Shown: positions 33,000 through 43,597 of the stretch, in pieces | Position numbering within the stretch: the first letter of the stretch is position 1 | How the letters are laid out: each line of letters starts with the position of its first letter | Assembly (NCBI GenBank): GCA_949987705.1 | Contig: OX465282.1 | Coordinates: 125,756,310 to 125,820,309 of the forward strand | From: Thereva unica | Taxonomy: Eukaryota; Arthropoda; Insecta; Diptera; Therevidae | Direction: 5' to 3' | DNA: 64,000 nt | Notes under the pieces: generated by a model | What the model saw: the letters and a program-made list of their open reading frames with translations, nothing else | Database searches by the model: none | Told to the model about the DNA's origin: nothing | Program-made: the position numbers and the translations under genes

Positions 33000-35900
33000 T
33001 TTACCATCCTTGAAGTCCGCTTTCGGCGTTAGTTTTGGGTTCGGTATTTTTTAGGGCACAGGAACAAAGAATTATTTCGTTCTGAATATTTTCGTAAAAT
33101 GAGATAAATGAGTATTTCACACAAAAATTTGAGGTTGTGAACCATAACCAAAAAAAATCAAACTTTGTCCGTAAAGGCACAAGTGGAAATAAACACCAGA
33201 AAACTTTTAATTCAAGGCCCGTGTAGGACTGTTAACGGGCTTTAAAAGCCGCGTTGGGCGCCATTTATGTAACAGCATAATGGCGCGAGTATGCAATATA
33301 CTCAACTTCCAAACCATTAATCTGAAAAACGTGTCGCGTTGGTACCAAAACGTACCATTTTTTACACACGATATCACAAATAAATGGTTCAATTTAAAGG
33401 AGAACAAATTACCTGGAAACAACAAGAAGAAAAAAAAATATTTCCAATAAGGTGTTTGCTCATGTAGAAACAATTATAAATAAGATTAAATGTAATACTA
33501 ACTGCACTAAAAATTATTGGATGTAAATACATTAAATTAATAAATTAAAGCATAATTAAATATTTCATTTTCTGTAGTGTGTGTATGTTTGGGGTTTTTT
33601 TTTTCTTCCCTAAGGGTAAGCCCTGCACCCGTTCGAGAAATGCTCTTTTTCCAATCAATACACTTTCGTTAAATTTTTGTTTACTTTAATCCGCGAAAAT
33701 AAAACCAGGTGAAATTTGGTATTTTCGATATACTCTCATCTCGTTCAACACTCAAACTCAATTCCTTCTAGCATCCTAGAATGAAACAGACTAATACGAC
33801 CTGTCTCAATATTTTTCTTCAGCCAAATCCGAACGGTTTTTTTTCTCTCGTGGAATTTTATCTGAAACTTTGTGCAACGCACCCAAAAAAAAAAAAAAAA
33901 TATGAGTGTGCTTAAGACCACACTTTAGAAGTAAAACTTTTGTGTCCAACGGCTAGTAATATGCAATAGATATAGTGGAAAGTCTGTCGGATCTATAGTA
34001 CGCTTGAGAAAATTCAGGACAACGACAGATGCAGGAAGAATAGTGACGAATCTACTGACGGACTTGATACAAATTCTATTTGAAAACATCAATATTTATA
34101 AATTCCTATTTACATTAAAACCTAAAAGTAACCGAGTAAAAATAATTTTTATTGGCTAATTTTCTTAAAAGCATACACGCGGTGCACCTAGTACGTATAG
34201 CATATAAGTGGGCATCCTACGCGGGTATGCACGCTTCCGCCACAGGCATGGATACTACCGCCACAGGCACGAAAATCTAAACATTCGCCTCATGGAAGTA
34301 AGCTGGTGACATATGCAAGCGTACATGCATTGCATCCAGAGGTTCATAAAAATGCATGGTTTTTTCCGTCCCGGCTTTCACACATAGCCCGAAAATCTAA
34401 GTAACGAGTGCATGCAAGGTGCATGTGTTTGTTTTGCATACTTGTGTGTGCTATTTCGAATGCGGCATTATAGAAAAAGTTAAAAGTAGTCCGACCTTTG
34501 CGTGGCATGCATTCCATTCATGGAACATTCCGTCAGGTCGCATTTGAATACACACACTTCAATATTATTTATCAACGAATTGAACGCATGTACGCTTGGA
34601 TATGTTACCAGCTGTATGCATGCTCCGCTCCCGCTTCATTCATGATCATTAATAATTGCATCCGCATCGGCATAGACTATTCCAAACCCAAGTATTGTTT
34701 TACCAAGCAATCCGCCAACCACATACATGAAGCTTTACCTACGCGAGCCGCTTTACCTACGCGAACGGGAGCCAGTCTATTTGAGTATGGTATTGGCACC
34801 CTTTATGGCCACCTAGCCAATTACCTGATTACTTCGTCCCATACAATCTTTTAGGTAGCCAATTAATTTTAAAGGGAGCAAAAAGATATGCAATCAACCT
34901 TTTTTCAAATTCTTCTTTCTATGCGTAGTTGAAAATAATTTATTTTGGCTGATTAACCCGAATTCGAAGCATAAAGTTGAAAAAACATTTTTTACAAACC
35001 TTTATATTTTCAGTCGATGTAGGGATAGTTTTAGCCCTTTACTATTATCCCTTATCATAACATTTGCTTTGTTATAAATCAACCACTTTTGAATATAAAT
35101 ATTTGCAAAAAATGTATTTTATTGGATTATTTTTGATTTTAATTAAAATTATCGCAAAAATCCTTAAAAAAGGGAGTTTTTAAGCATATTTAAAGGTGAC
35201 ATGCATATTTTAAGACTGTGGGACCCCGATTTTCGTAATCAGCGACCCAAAAAACATATCAGGAACGATTTTCACAATAGTGTAATGTTTTGACATAAAC
35301 GATTCGTCGATTTATGCAACTTAAAAAAATTGTAATTTAAAAAGGGGAAAGGTCCAGCACATCTCACCAAAGGGGAAGTGGGTGCCAATTTTAAACAACA
35401 GCACCTCACACATTTAATTCACCACTCCCTTTTGGTATTCAAGCACCCAAACCACCCCCGAAAATTCTTCTCGTATATGCCGCTTCCAACATGTCAGTCA
35501 ACTCCAAAGTGTCCGCGGCATAAGCCTGGCCAGTGACCAAACACAAGAAAAATCTGAAATAATTCACCTCTACAGAATGGTGAATTTGTATTCCTATAAT
35601 GAGATAAAGCAAAGTCTGGGCGACAACGTAGCTAACATGCCAGAAAATTTATGCAGTAAGGCAGAGTGTATTTTAGCTGTTGCATACACAGCCCCGAGTT
35701 TCTTCGTCTCTCGTACCCTTTCCCATAGTTATACGAAAGTTCTGACGATTTTTCATGTGTGAGAGCGTTACACGAATGAAATTGATTCACTCTCATGTAA
35801 ATTTTTTTAAGCAAACGTCCCTAAAGAAGTTTTACTTCAAAATACGAATTAAACTAGAGTCACCTGATAGAAATTCACGAATTTCTGCGCTGGCTTTTTT

Positions 35901-36189
35901 GCGTCGTCCTAGTTTGATTGTCGCAACTGCGACCCACGTAAATTCTGGTCAGTTTTGACGGTATTGATTCATAATCCCTAAAATTTTCTGGCAGATACAC
36001 TTGGTTTTCCTGGTCTCTTCTGTCCGACGGGATTTTCTCTCGTGCAAAGTTACAACATGAAAACTTCGATTAAAGATGATTCAAAAATCCAAAAAATGAC
36101 GATTTTTCCAGGTTTGACTTTTTTGTTAATTGAAGTAATCGTCTGGGGTTTCATGATGACTACCTTTCGACGTTTGCCAGGAGCTTGAA
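33000..36189. other. Long non-genic stretch
   Basis: No supported gene. There are scattered homopolymers, and CATGCA-rich sequence at about 34290..34460. A few frames of 60-118 codons lack signal peptides, motifs or splice context and were not called. Confidence 0.35.
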
Positions 36190-36375
36190 AATAATAAATA
36201 TGTTTCTAAAAAATCAATTATTTGTTATAAATTTTCTCTCATCATTTTCCTGTTGTTTTTATTTTTAAATTACGTCTTTCCGACCCCCGAAAGTATGCAA
36301 CATTCCGAAAAGAAAGGGAAATTCTGAAATTTCCCAAAACCTCGATAGAGACCCCGATAAAACCTGGGTCTTGAG
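36190..36375. repeat. Dispersed repeat, inverted partner of 8030..8265
   Basis: The reverse complement matches the 8-kb copy in long blocks, including the CGAGGTTTTGGGAAATTT word. Confidence 0.55.
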
Positions 36376-36559
36376 ATTTGTATGGGAAGAACATTAAGAA
36401 CTTCATTAAAAAACACGGCTAGTATCAGTTTCATTGCAAGCTAATCAATGCACCGCACCTTCCAAAGTAATTATCTCAAGGAAAAAAAAGTGCTAGAAAA
36501 AAACCCGCCCTGGTACCATGGCGCGTTTCTTGTACGCACAATGATTTGGCTTTCAACTT

Positions 36560-36770
36560 CTTTCTTCTCTTTCTTTAACCGCTCTCCAGCTGGGATCCGC
36601 TCCTGGCCTCTCGCAACTGTTCTCTCCACCGGTCCCGATTCTGAGCCGATGCCATCCAGTTTAGCATCCGTAAGCTCTGCGTCCTGGTCCACGCCATTCT
36701 TCCAGCGAAGGTTGGGTCTCCCTCGCCGTCGCACCCCATAGGTCTTACCGTTTTCAACACGTTGACCTAA
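36560..36770 (-). pseudogene. RTE-like LINE, 3' coding fragment
   Basis: The minus strand reads YGVRRRGRPNLRWKNGVDQD, then, after a frame change, SAQNRDRWREQLREARSG. This is the C-terminal signature of RTE-like ORFs. It is followed by an AAAGAGAAGAAAG tail. Confidence 0.6.
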
Positions 36771-37083
36771 AACCCTATGTGAAATAGGAAGATACTTTAA
36801 TTCGTGGCAACCAAAATGACTATAACTATGAAAAACGGAACAGCTACAGAAAATTAAACACACAATATAAAACCAATTTTTCCGATAGCACGGCAACTTA
36901 AAATATCGATTTTTTAAAATCAAATTGTCATAGAAAAAATTCGAGAAATTTTCAGTCTGCCATTGACTTAATGCAATAATACATCAATTGCTGTACTATA
37001 CTATATAATAATACTATATTGCTGTGGTCCAACAAATTTACAAATGCTGATCGGCCGCCGCCTGTGCTTCTTGAGGGTGTCAC

Positions 37084-37314
37084 CAGGGCCGGGTTCGTGT
37101 ATGGCGAACGACGATAGTAGAACGAAAAAAAATTGAAGTCGAAAAATTTTGGAGTCGAAAGAAAATTGTTCGTGTCCTAATGCGAAAACTCGATAACCCA
37201 AGACCTTTCGAGTGCCTTTCGTCGGCTTCAGGCGAAAATTTTCAATTTTTTCGACTTACGCGAACCCGAGACGAAAAAAAATTGTCGTTTTCGACATACA
37301 CGAACTGGCCCCTG
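37084..37314. mobile_element. MITE with CAGGG termini
   Basis: 231 bp with imperfect inverted ends of about 30 bp (CAGGGCCGGGTTCGTGTATG against CAGGGGCCAGTTCGTGTATG). The interior is TCGAAA/TTTTTTCG-rich and non-coding. The ends resemble hAT-type MITEs, but no matching 8-bp duplication was found. Confidence 0.6.
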
Positions 37315-37394
37315 GAGCGACAGGCTCCCTCTCCGTCCCGGTCTTTCAGGATCCACTAGGTGTAATAGTGGACTAGGGGTTCGGCTTTGGCTGG

Positions 37395-37640
37395 GTCTCA
37401 GTCACACAGATATCATCCGCGTAGTCGAGATCCTTAAGGCGATCTAGCAAACCCCATTGAATGCCGCCTGTTCTACTATTTAGAGCCCTGACAAGGATGT
37501 CGTGTATTACTATAAGAAATAGTAAAGGTGAAAGCAGGCATCCTTGTCGTATTCCTTAACTCACCTCAAAGCTGTCGGATAATTTTTCATAATGAAGTAC
37601 ATACTCTGCATTTGGAATTGTTGCTAGGGGTTTGATTAAT
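37395..37640 (-). pseudogene. RTE fragment (reverse transcriptase)
   Basis: The minus strand matches the reverse-transcriptase core of copies 1 and 2, from the FEVSSGVRQG region through LDYADDICV. It carries substitutions and indels and is joined directly to repeat G. Confidence 0.75.
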
Positions 37641-37684
37641 TCTGTGCACTGAAACATATTATACACTGTGCACTATTAACATAT

Positions 37685-37885
37685 TCGTGATGCACTGTAA
37701 CTCCGCCGTCGTCTGGTCGCAAATCTAGGGTGTAAAAGGAGGAGGATGGTCGACCAGCCGAATTGACCAGAACCGGGAAACCGAAAAAACTAGGCAAGAA
37801 ACCGCATTTCTTAAAGCGGCACCGACAGCAGCGTATCCACTGCGGGAACGTCCCGCTCGGATCGCCAGCTAAGGGGTCAAAGAAG
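37685..37885 (+). repeat. Repeat family G, copy 3
   Basis: The same unit as 28445..28640 and ends GGTCAAAGAAGAAGG, close to a tailed end. It directly follows the RTE fragment. Confidence 0.6.
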
Positions 37886-37914
37886 AAGGGGTGCACTGTA
37901 CCATATTTTTCCAG

Positions 37915-38783
37915 CTCGAGTCGCGTGGAATTTTCACTGTGATCGAGAGGCCGTGGTGGTTGCTGTCGTAAGGAACCGTTCGTAGGCAGTTCACATCCTC
38001 GTCATTTGTTCGGCCGCTGTCTAGACGTGAGTCGAGCAAGCATAGATCCAGATAAAAACCTCCTCTGGGTACGAAGGCATGTCTGTAACGAGAAGTATAA
38101 ACTTCTGTACGATTCTATTGCCCTCCAGCCATCTTTGTAGCTGGTTTCCTTATGTTTTGGGTGTTTGATTTCCCCATGCCTCTATGGAGAGGGATGTACA
38201 TACATATAGGGGCTTCCAGCACTCGAAATCGTTCAATGTAGCTGTATTGCTTGACCCCAAAACTTTATTACTTTTTTGATAAGGATAATATTTTTGCCAC
38301 CCTAGACGGTAACAGGTTGGTCCCGTCTGACCCCCTCGTAGTTCTTGTACTCCAGTTTGCGCTTCCTTAGTAACTTAGTTTCGCTGACAAGGAGCACATC
38401 AGGAGCGTCGTGCAGCAGCAACAAGAGAATGTACGCCCTCCTCTCAAGTCTAATGATTGAGTTGGCATGTATTGCCACGATTTTGATGCAGTTCTCTCCC
38501 GGTGCTGGCATTACGGAACTACGGCTCTTCTGGGAGAAAAGCATGGAATAAACCTACCACGTTAATTATTCACCTGCCTTTGAATGTTGGCCAACTGTCC
38601 GTGGAAGAACAGCAAGATTGTTTTTAACTCAGTGTCCCCCGAGGAGCCTGAGCTACTTGAGGAGCTTGTTGTAGTACTTTGTGCTCCTATTGCTGCTTGG
38701 GCAAAGGATACAATTGGCCGTACTATGGACCGGACAACCAAGTTCTTTGATGACCTGTTAATAATTGGAAAAGTTTGATACAT
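37915..38783 (-). pseudogene. LINE ORF1 tail and endonuclease fragment (I/LOA-like)
   Basis: On the minus strand, 38562..38783 is a serine-rich low-complexity segment like a LINE ORF1 end. 38302..38545 encodes an endonuclease N-terminus (IHANSIIRLERRAYILLLLL, DVLLVSETKL). 37915..38190 carries its C-terminal part (NQLQRWLEGNRI, then a decayed SDH region). Several stops are present. Confidence 0.55.
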
Positions 38784-39119
38784 TCACGACTATCAGACTA
38801 TCACTTGTTTTGATCTCTGGAGATCTTCCCCAATGGACTTAAACTGACTTCCAACGAAACCTGTCAAGACTGCTTAATTCGTTTTTTCAACCGGAAACCA
38901 CTTTTAAATTCATATTAATACTATAAGAAAACCATTTGAATAGCACTTAAAAACACCCTGAGGTTTTTCCACGCCTAATATCTGTAAAACATCCAGCAAA
39001 CTTAGGCATCCAACATAGAATTCTTCAGGTCCTTATTTACTTTATAAGAAAGTTGAGTTGTAACACCAACTCCATACCTACTGTCCACACAAACAGCGAA
39101 TAAATAAACGCCTTCGAAA

Positions 39120-39837
39120 TTATGCTAAAAGTTTGTTATATTCAATATATACTGCATCTGTCAAATTTTTATGATCGGTATACTCGCCACGAATAACGTA
39201 ACATACGTAAGTATGAAGTTGTGAATCCTCTTTATTACAAGAACGTTCCATTGCTGCATGAACTTTTTCTAACTTCTCAGGAAACAGCTTACAAATATTG
39301 TCAAAAGCTTTAGCAAACTCGGAGGATTGGCAGTTGGCTTGGAATTTGTTGAGGAAACCAGCCTGTTTGATGAAATATATAGTTCAGTTGGAATAGATAT
39401 TCAACTCCGACTTATAGATAATTTGCAACTGGTTGAAAATTGGTGAAACACTTAAAAACACACACGTCGCGAATAAGTGTTTTAATTCGTTAAAGCGAGG
39501 ATATCTTACAAATGCCAATTCGTATGGCAAAATGTATGATATCGTTTTTGTAGATAATCGCATAACCAATAAACTTTATCAAAAACTATTTTATGATTCA
39601 ATTTGCCGTTTAAGAGATATTCGAAAATATGATTTTTTGACCTGTTGATCTTGAACAAGATTTTTTTGGAACAACCCTTGAAAAATTATGTTTTTAAGGG
39701 TTGTACAAATTTTCAGCCAGTTGCGAGTTTTAACGTGTTTTTACCTTCTTTACGTCAATTTTGGGTGGTTCAAAGTCGTCAGCGCAATTAAAGCCTAACA
39801 TTGCGATGCCAAGGGTAATAAATAACACGAACTGCAT
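39120..39837 (-). CDS. Small secreted cysteine protein B2, two coding exons
   Basis: Exon 1 is 39745..39837 and exon 2 is 39120..39362. They are separated by a 382-bp phase-0 intron (AAG|GTAAAA ... CATCAAACAG|GCT). The product is 111 residues: a signal peptide (MQFVLFITLGIAMLGFNC), a short acidic linker, then C-x12-C-x17-C-x11-C in exon 2, the same frame as protein A. A second, 76-bp intron (39842..39917) probably lies in the leader, with its AG ending four bases before the ATG. The exon pair is supported by splice signals and by the cysteine pattern, which exists only after joining. The paralogue B1 lies at the left edge. The function is unknown. Confidence 0.72.
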
Positions 39838-40252
39838 TTTCCTGAAAATAGGTTTAATATAACGAAAAAGAAAACTCATAAAAGACAATGTGAAATACCT
39901 AATCTCTTTAGTTATACCTCTGTCTGTGCTGTGTACTTCTGATGAATTAATTTAAAAAAGCTCTGGAGTATTTATATAAAGATTTTCTCCCACATTTACT
40001 AATATTTACAGGTAATGAGATACGAGTATTTCTAACCAATCGGAATCAGTAATCGGGTCTGTTAAAATAAATATTTGCTTATTAATCAGTTGTGATTTGC
40101 AGGTGCTGTGTGTTTGTTGGAATATGACCTAAGACGAAATAATTATTTTTATTCTTAACACAGGGGCGGATACAGAAGCAATTCTTGGGGGGAATCAAAT
40201 TTTACATGTTATCTGAAATAGTATTCGGTGTACAGTAAAAATTATAGTAAAA
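39619..40252. repeat. Duplicated block carrying B2 promoter and exon 1
   Basis: Counterpart of 1..683. Indels include a six-base difference inside coding exon 1. Confidence 0.75.
39969..39978 (-). promoter_or_regulatory. TATA box of B2
   Basis: TATATAAATA on the minus strand, 141 bp before the ATG. A CAGAG|GTATAA donor at 39917 would leave a 5' exon of roughly 30 nt. ATTGG lies upstream of the box. Confidence 0.6.
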
Positions 40253-40342
40253 AAATTGGTTCGTTAAGAATAAAATAACTCACAAAAAACTGTAAATCGC
40301 AAAACGCTAAAAAAACCAAGAATTGGAATTTTCTCGTTATTA

Positions 40343-40643
40343 AGGGCCCCGGAGACGATCAATAATATTGTCAATATGTATTGACAATAATATTGAAGCT
40401 CCTGTCAATACGGTTCAAAAATCTCATCAATCTAACTATCAATACGGCGGGCGACTTCGCAGTGTTGTTTTGAAAATCGGTTGTGACACGAGGTGACGAT
40501 TTTCACATGTTTATTTTTGGAATTAGTTGAAATACGAACGAAATATTGAAATATTGGTAAACGGTCAATATGCTCTGTCAATGCGCCTCGTCAATATTAT
40601 TGAGAGCCGTATTGACAATATTATTGATCGTCTTCGGGGCCCT
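40343..40643. mobile_element. PIF/Harbinger-like MITE with TTA target duplication
   Basis: 301 bp flanked by TTA on both sides (40340..40342 and 40644..40646). Terminal repeats begin AGGGCCCCGGAGACGATCAA and are almost perfectly inverted over about 35 bp; the interior is rich in TCAATAATATTG-type palindromic words. A 3-bp TTA duplication fits PIF/Harbinger-type elements. There is no coding sequence. Confidence 0.75.
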
Positions 40644-40794
40644 TTAGAAGATTTACATACATACAATCGTCTAAATTGAGTCACTCAAGAATCTTTTATC
40701 CGTAAATACCCTGTATCACAGTGAATAGTGGGGATAGCACCGATCTTTGGATTTTTTTTTTTCAAATATATCCAGAATATAGCAGTCCTGCCAG

Positions 40795-41045
40795 GATTCA
40801 CCCTTACGAGAAGGTGGGCGGAATGTAGGACTTGTATCTGCCAGGGCAGCTAGCAAATCTGAAGGTAAATTTACGCCTAAAACGTTGAAAGACTTGTCAG
40901 TTATTAGGCTCTTTTTGCCCGCTGAGATAAGAGGATGGACGGTACAGGTTTTGTAGAAATAAGACAGTACTTCGTTTTGGTTGCCTTGAGTTCAACACAA
41001 TTCTTGCGGCCCCAATCAAGAATGAGTTCAATGTGCCGTTCAATG
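40795..41045 (-). pseudogene. LINE reverse-transcriptase thumb fragment
   Basis: The minus strand reads WGRKNCVELKATKTKYCLIS, then KSFNVLGVNLPSDL, the segment that follows the YADD box in many LINEs. It is truncated on both sides and decayed. Confidence 0.5.
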
Positions 41046-41126
41046 TGAGTTGGACATGAGTTCACGGTCTAGCACTTGTTTGTCTTATATTGACGAAGGC
41101 GTAGGAGTAAAGAAGAATGCCATCAT

Positions 41127-41262
41127 CATCATCATCATTATTGCGCTCCTTTAATCCCTCATGGGACATAGGGCGGAAACAGTTGCCCTCCAGCGGACTC
41201 TGTTTTGCGCGACAGCTCTCAGCTCCGAACAAGATCTCCCAGTTGTTGCGGCTTCTGCTTCA
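41127..41262 (-). mobile_element. RTE 3' end with (ATG)n tail, severely 5'-truncated
   Basis: The minus strand matches the last about 110 bp of the RTE ORF in copies 1 and 2, ending at the same ALCPMRD stop. It is followed by GATGATGATGATGAT instead of the AAG tail of those copies. It abuts a mariner fragment. Confidence 0.75.
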
Positions 41263-41680
41263 GCAGAACTGTTAAACGCCGATCTTCACGGATCAGGGCA
41301 CGCATACGCTGCGCATTCGTGTCAGTCCGCACCTCGACTCTTCTCCCTCTCCGCGCCTCGTCTTCCACGCTTTCACGCCCCTCCTTAAACTCTTTATGCC
41401 ATCGCAACACCTGGGCACGACTAAGAGCACTATCACCATGCACTTTTACAATTTTAGCGTACGTTTCCCAAGCTGTTTCGCCCAATTTGACGCAAAATTT
41501 TATCGCGACGCGTTGTTCTTGATTTCGTTTTTCCATTTTCGTGACGAGCACCACGAACACACGTTTACTCAACACTACAGAGCAGGCGAACTAAACAAGC
41601 TAGAGCGATGGCAAATATATCAATGGAGAGGGGAAGGATGCCGAGAGAAGGGAAAGGGAATTTCCAGGTCGCAGGGTTAC
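41263..41680 (-). pseudogene. Mariner transposase N-terminal fragment
   Basis: The minus strand from 41575 encodes a mariner-type helix-turn-helix N-terminus: RVAIKFCVKLGETAWETYAK, ALSRAQVLRWHKEFKEGRES, RRGRRVEVRTD. The frame runs into the RTE 3' end at about 41262, so the DDE catalytic region is missing. The upstream stretch to about 41680 may be its 5' untranslated region and terminal repeat. Confidence 0.7.
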
Positions 41681-42890
41681 CACAATCGCGGCAATATAAT
41701 CACTACTACTTTTAGAGGAGTATTGTTTAATTTTAAAGGGGGCATATTAGATGAATCAAAACGACGTCTACTAAGAATAAGTGCAGACGATTTATTAGGA
41801 TTAAGCTGCAGGAAGTTATTATTGCACCACAAGGACAAGGATATCAGATCCCTGTTTAAGGATTCAATAAGGCGCGGGGCGTCATCAGGAGTGCAGTAAT
41901 TGTATAATTGGAGGTCATCTGCATAGCTATGATGATGAGAAAAGGTGATACAATCGGGTAAATCATTAACATACAGACAGAACAACAGTGGCCCAAGAAC
42001 AGAGCCTTGGGGGACCCCCGACAATACAGAAATAAAGGAGGAAGTTGATCATTATATCTCACGCATTGATACCTATTATTAAAGAAGGATGCAAAGAAGT
42101 GGGTTGCAGAGGACGAGAGACCGAAAAAGCAGGATAATTTGTTGAAGAGAACGCTATGACAGACAGTATTGAAAGCACGTGAGAGATCAAGAAGAATTAA
42201 TACACCCAGATGATTCCTATCACATGCCATTCGTAGATCAGTCGAGACTTTAAGAAGCGCAGTTTCACAACTATGAAATTTCCTGAACCCGGATTGAAAC
42301 GAGTTCAACAGATTTCCACGATTGAGATACGATTGCAATTGAACAGATACGATTTTTTCGAGTGCTTTAGATAGAAATGGTAAAATTCTAATGGGACGGA
42401 AATCACTCACATCAACAGGACAAGAGACTTTTGGAATAGGGGGAATAACTGCCTTTTTCCATTCAGATGGAAAAGTAGATTGCGTTATGCGGGAGTTAAA
42501 GATATGCGTTAAAACAGGTAAGATTAGAGGTGTAAGGATTTTAATAAAACGGAAAGGGATGCCATCAATTCCAGTTGCATTAGATTTAATGGACATAATG
42601 GCAACGTATGTTTCCCGTTCATCTATACCCCTGAAGCTAAGCCCATCAACAGCCAGAGAAGATAGATTGACTGGAGGTGCATTATCCGGAAGAGGTTCAT
42701 CGAAGGAGCTATTAAGGACACTAGGATAGGATCAAGGTCTACAGGTGCGTTATTGCTACCACAAATACCAAACGAGCGTAAATTTTTCCATAGCAACTTA
42801 GTGGAAAGAGGAGGATCTAATTTTAGTCCAAAGAATTGTCTTTTGACACTTCTTATTTGGCTTTTTATTTCCAATTGGATTATTTTCATT
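41681..42890 (-). pseudogene. CR1/jockey-group LINE reverse transcriptase
   Basis: The minus strand encodes, in order: a linker (SLRSFGIC-like) near 42780; SNATGIDGIPFRFIK; WKKAVIPPIPK; DFRPIRILPFLSKALEKIV; LLDLSRAFNTVCH; and SGVPQGSVLGPLLFCLYVND with SYADDLQLY. One frameshift near 42000 separates the last two parts. The endonuclease is missing, and it ends against the mariner fragment. Confidence 0.75.
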
Positions 42891-42964
42891 AAATTTTAAA
42901 ATTTGATGATATCGGAAGTTTGGGGGTGGTTTTATTAAAGCTCCCATAACTAAATGAAGGGTGG

Positions 42965-43267
42965 TGTTGTTTTTAGAAATCGTTCATGCGCCTGTGCGCT
43001 TGTTGACACCTTGATTTGCTATATGCAAATCCCGTCCAAAATATTCGTTCTCACCGGCACGATTAAAACAGCGATAAATATAAATAAAACTACGTCTTTA
43101 TCAAGACTAAACAAAATTATACTTTAATGAAATTCTTGATTACAAACTGTACATGAGCTGTGCTTCGCTCCAATGCCACTCTACAAGTGAGTTGCTGACG
43201 GAGACTCAGGAGAGAAACCGCTTACAATAAAAAGAGAGGGGGGTGTCGGTGTAAACGCGATCAAACA
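42965..43267 (-). repeat. 3' LTR of the BEL element
   Basis: 303 bp, TGTTG...AACA in plus-strand reading, essentially identical to 49967..50269. A purine-rich tract (AAGGGGGTCGGCA on the minus strand) precedes it. Confidence 0.9.
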
Positions 43268-43296
43268 TGCCGACCCCCTTGAAAGAGCAACTTTCA

Positions 43297-43441
43297 AATA
43301 AAGAACATAAAATAAATACAAGTATGACTTACAATGAATGCAATAAGTTTAAATATGAATGAATGCAATAAGTTTAAATATAAATAAAGAACATAAAATA
43401 AATACAAGTATGACTTACAATGAATGCAATAAGTTTAAATA
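43297..43441. repeat. Tandem duplication in the BEL 3' region
   Basis: A unit with AATAAAGAACATAAAATAAA...AATGCAATAAG is repeated with a period of about 84 bp, non-coding, between the integrase stop and the LTR. Confidence 0.6.
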
Positions 43442-43597
43442 TGGTTACAGAATAATACATTTTCCATGTTTCAATCAACTACTATTCTTCTACAACAATA
43501 AAATAAATGCGCTCCCGGAATAATGAAGCAAACCAGTTGGATTCTATTTACTCTCTTCAATGATCAAATTAAGCATGCATAAGGACAGATAAGGTAT

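Noticed and set aside
34498..34854. 118-codon plus-strand frame
   Set aside because: Low-complexity CATGCA-rich start, no domain, no homology recognised and no splice or promoter support.
35577..35762. 61-codon plus-strand frame with some hydrophobic character
   Set aside because: No N-terminal signal peptide, no family cysteine pattern and no promoter context.
43297..43441. CRISPR-like repeat
   Set aside because: Only two long tandem units within a BEL element, with no spacer structure. The genome is eukaryotic and no CRISPR array is present anywhere in the window.
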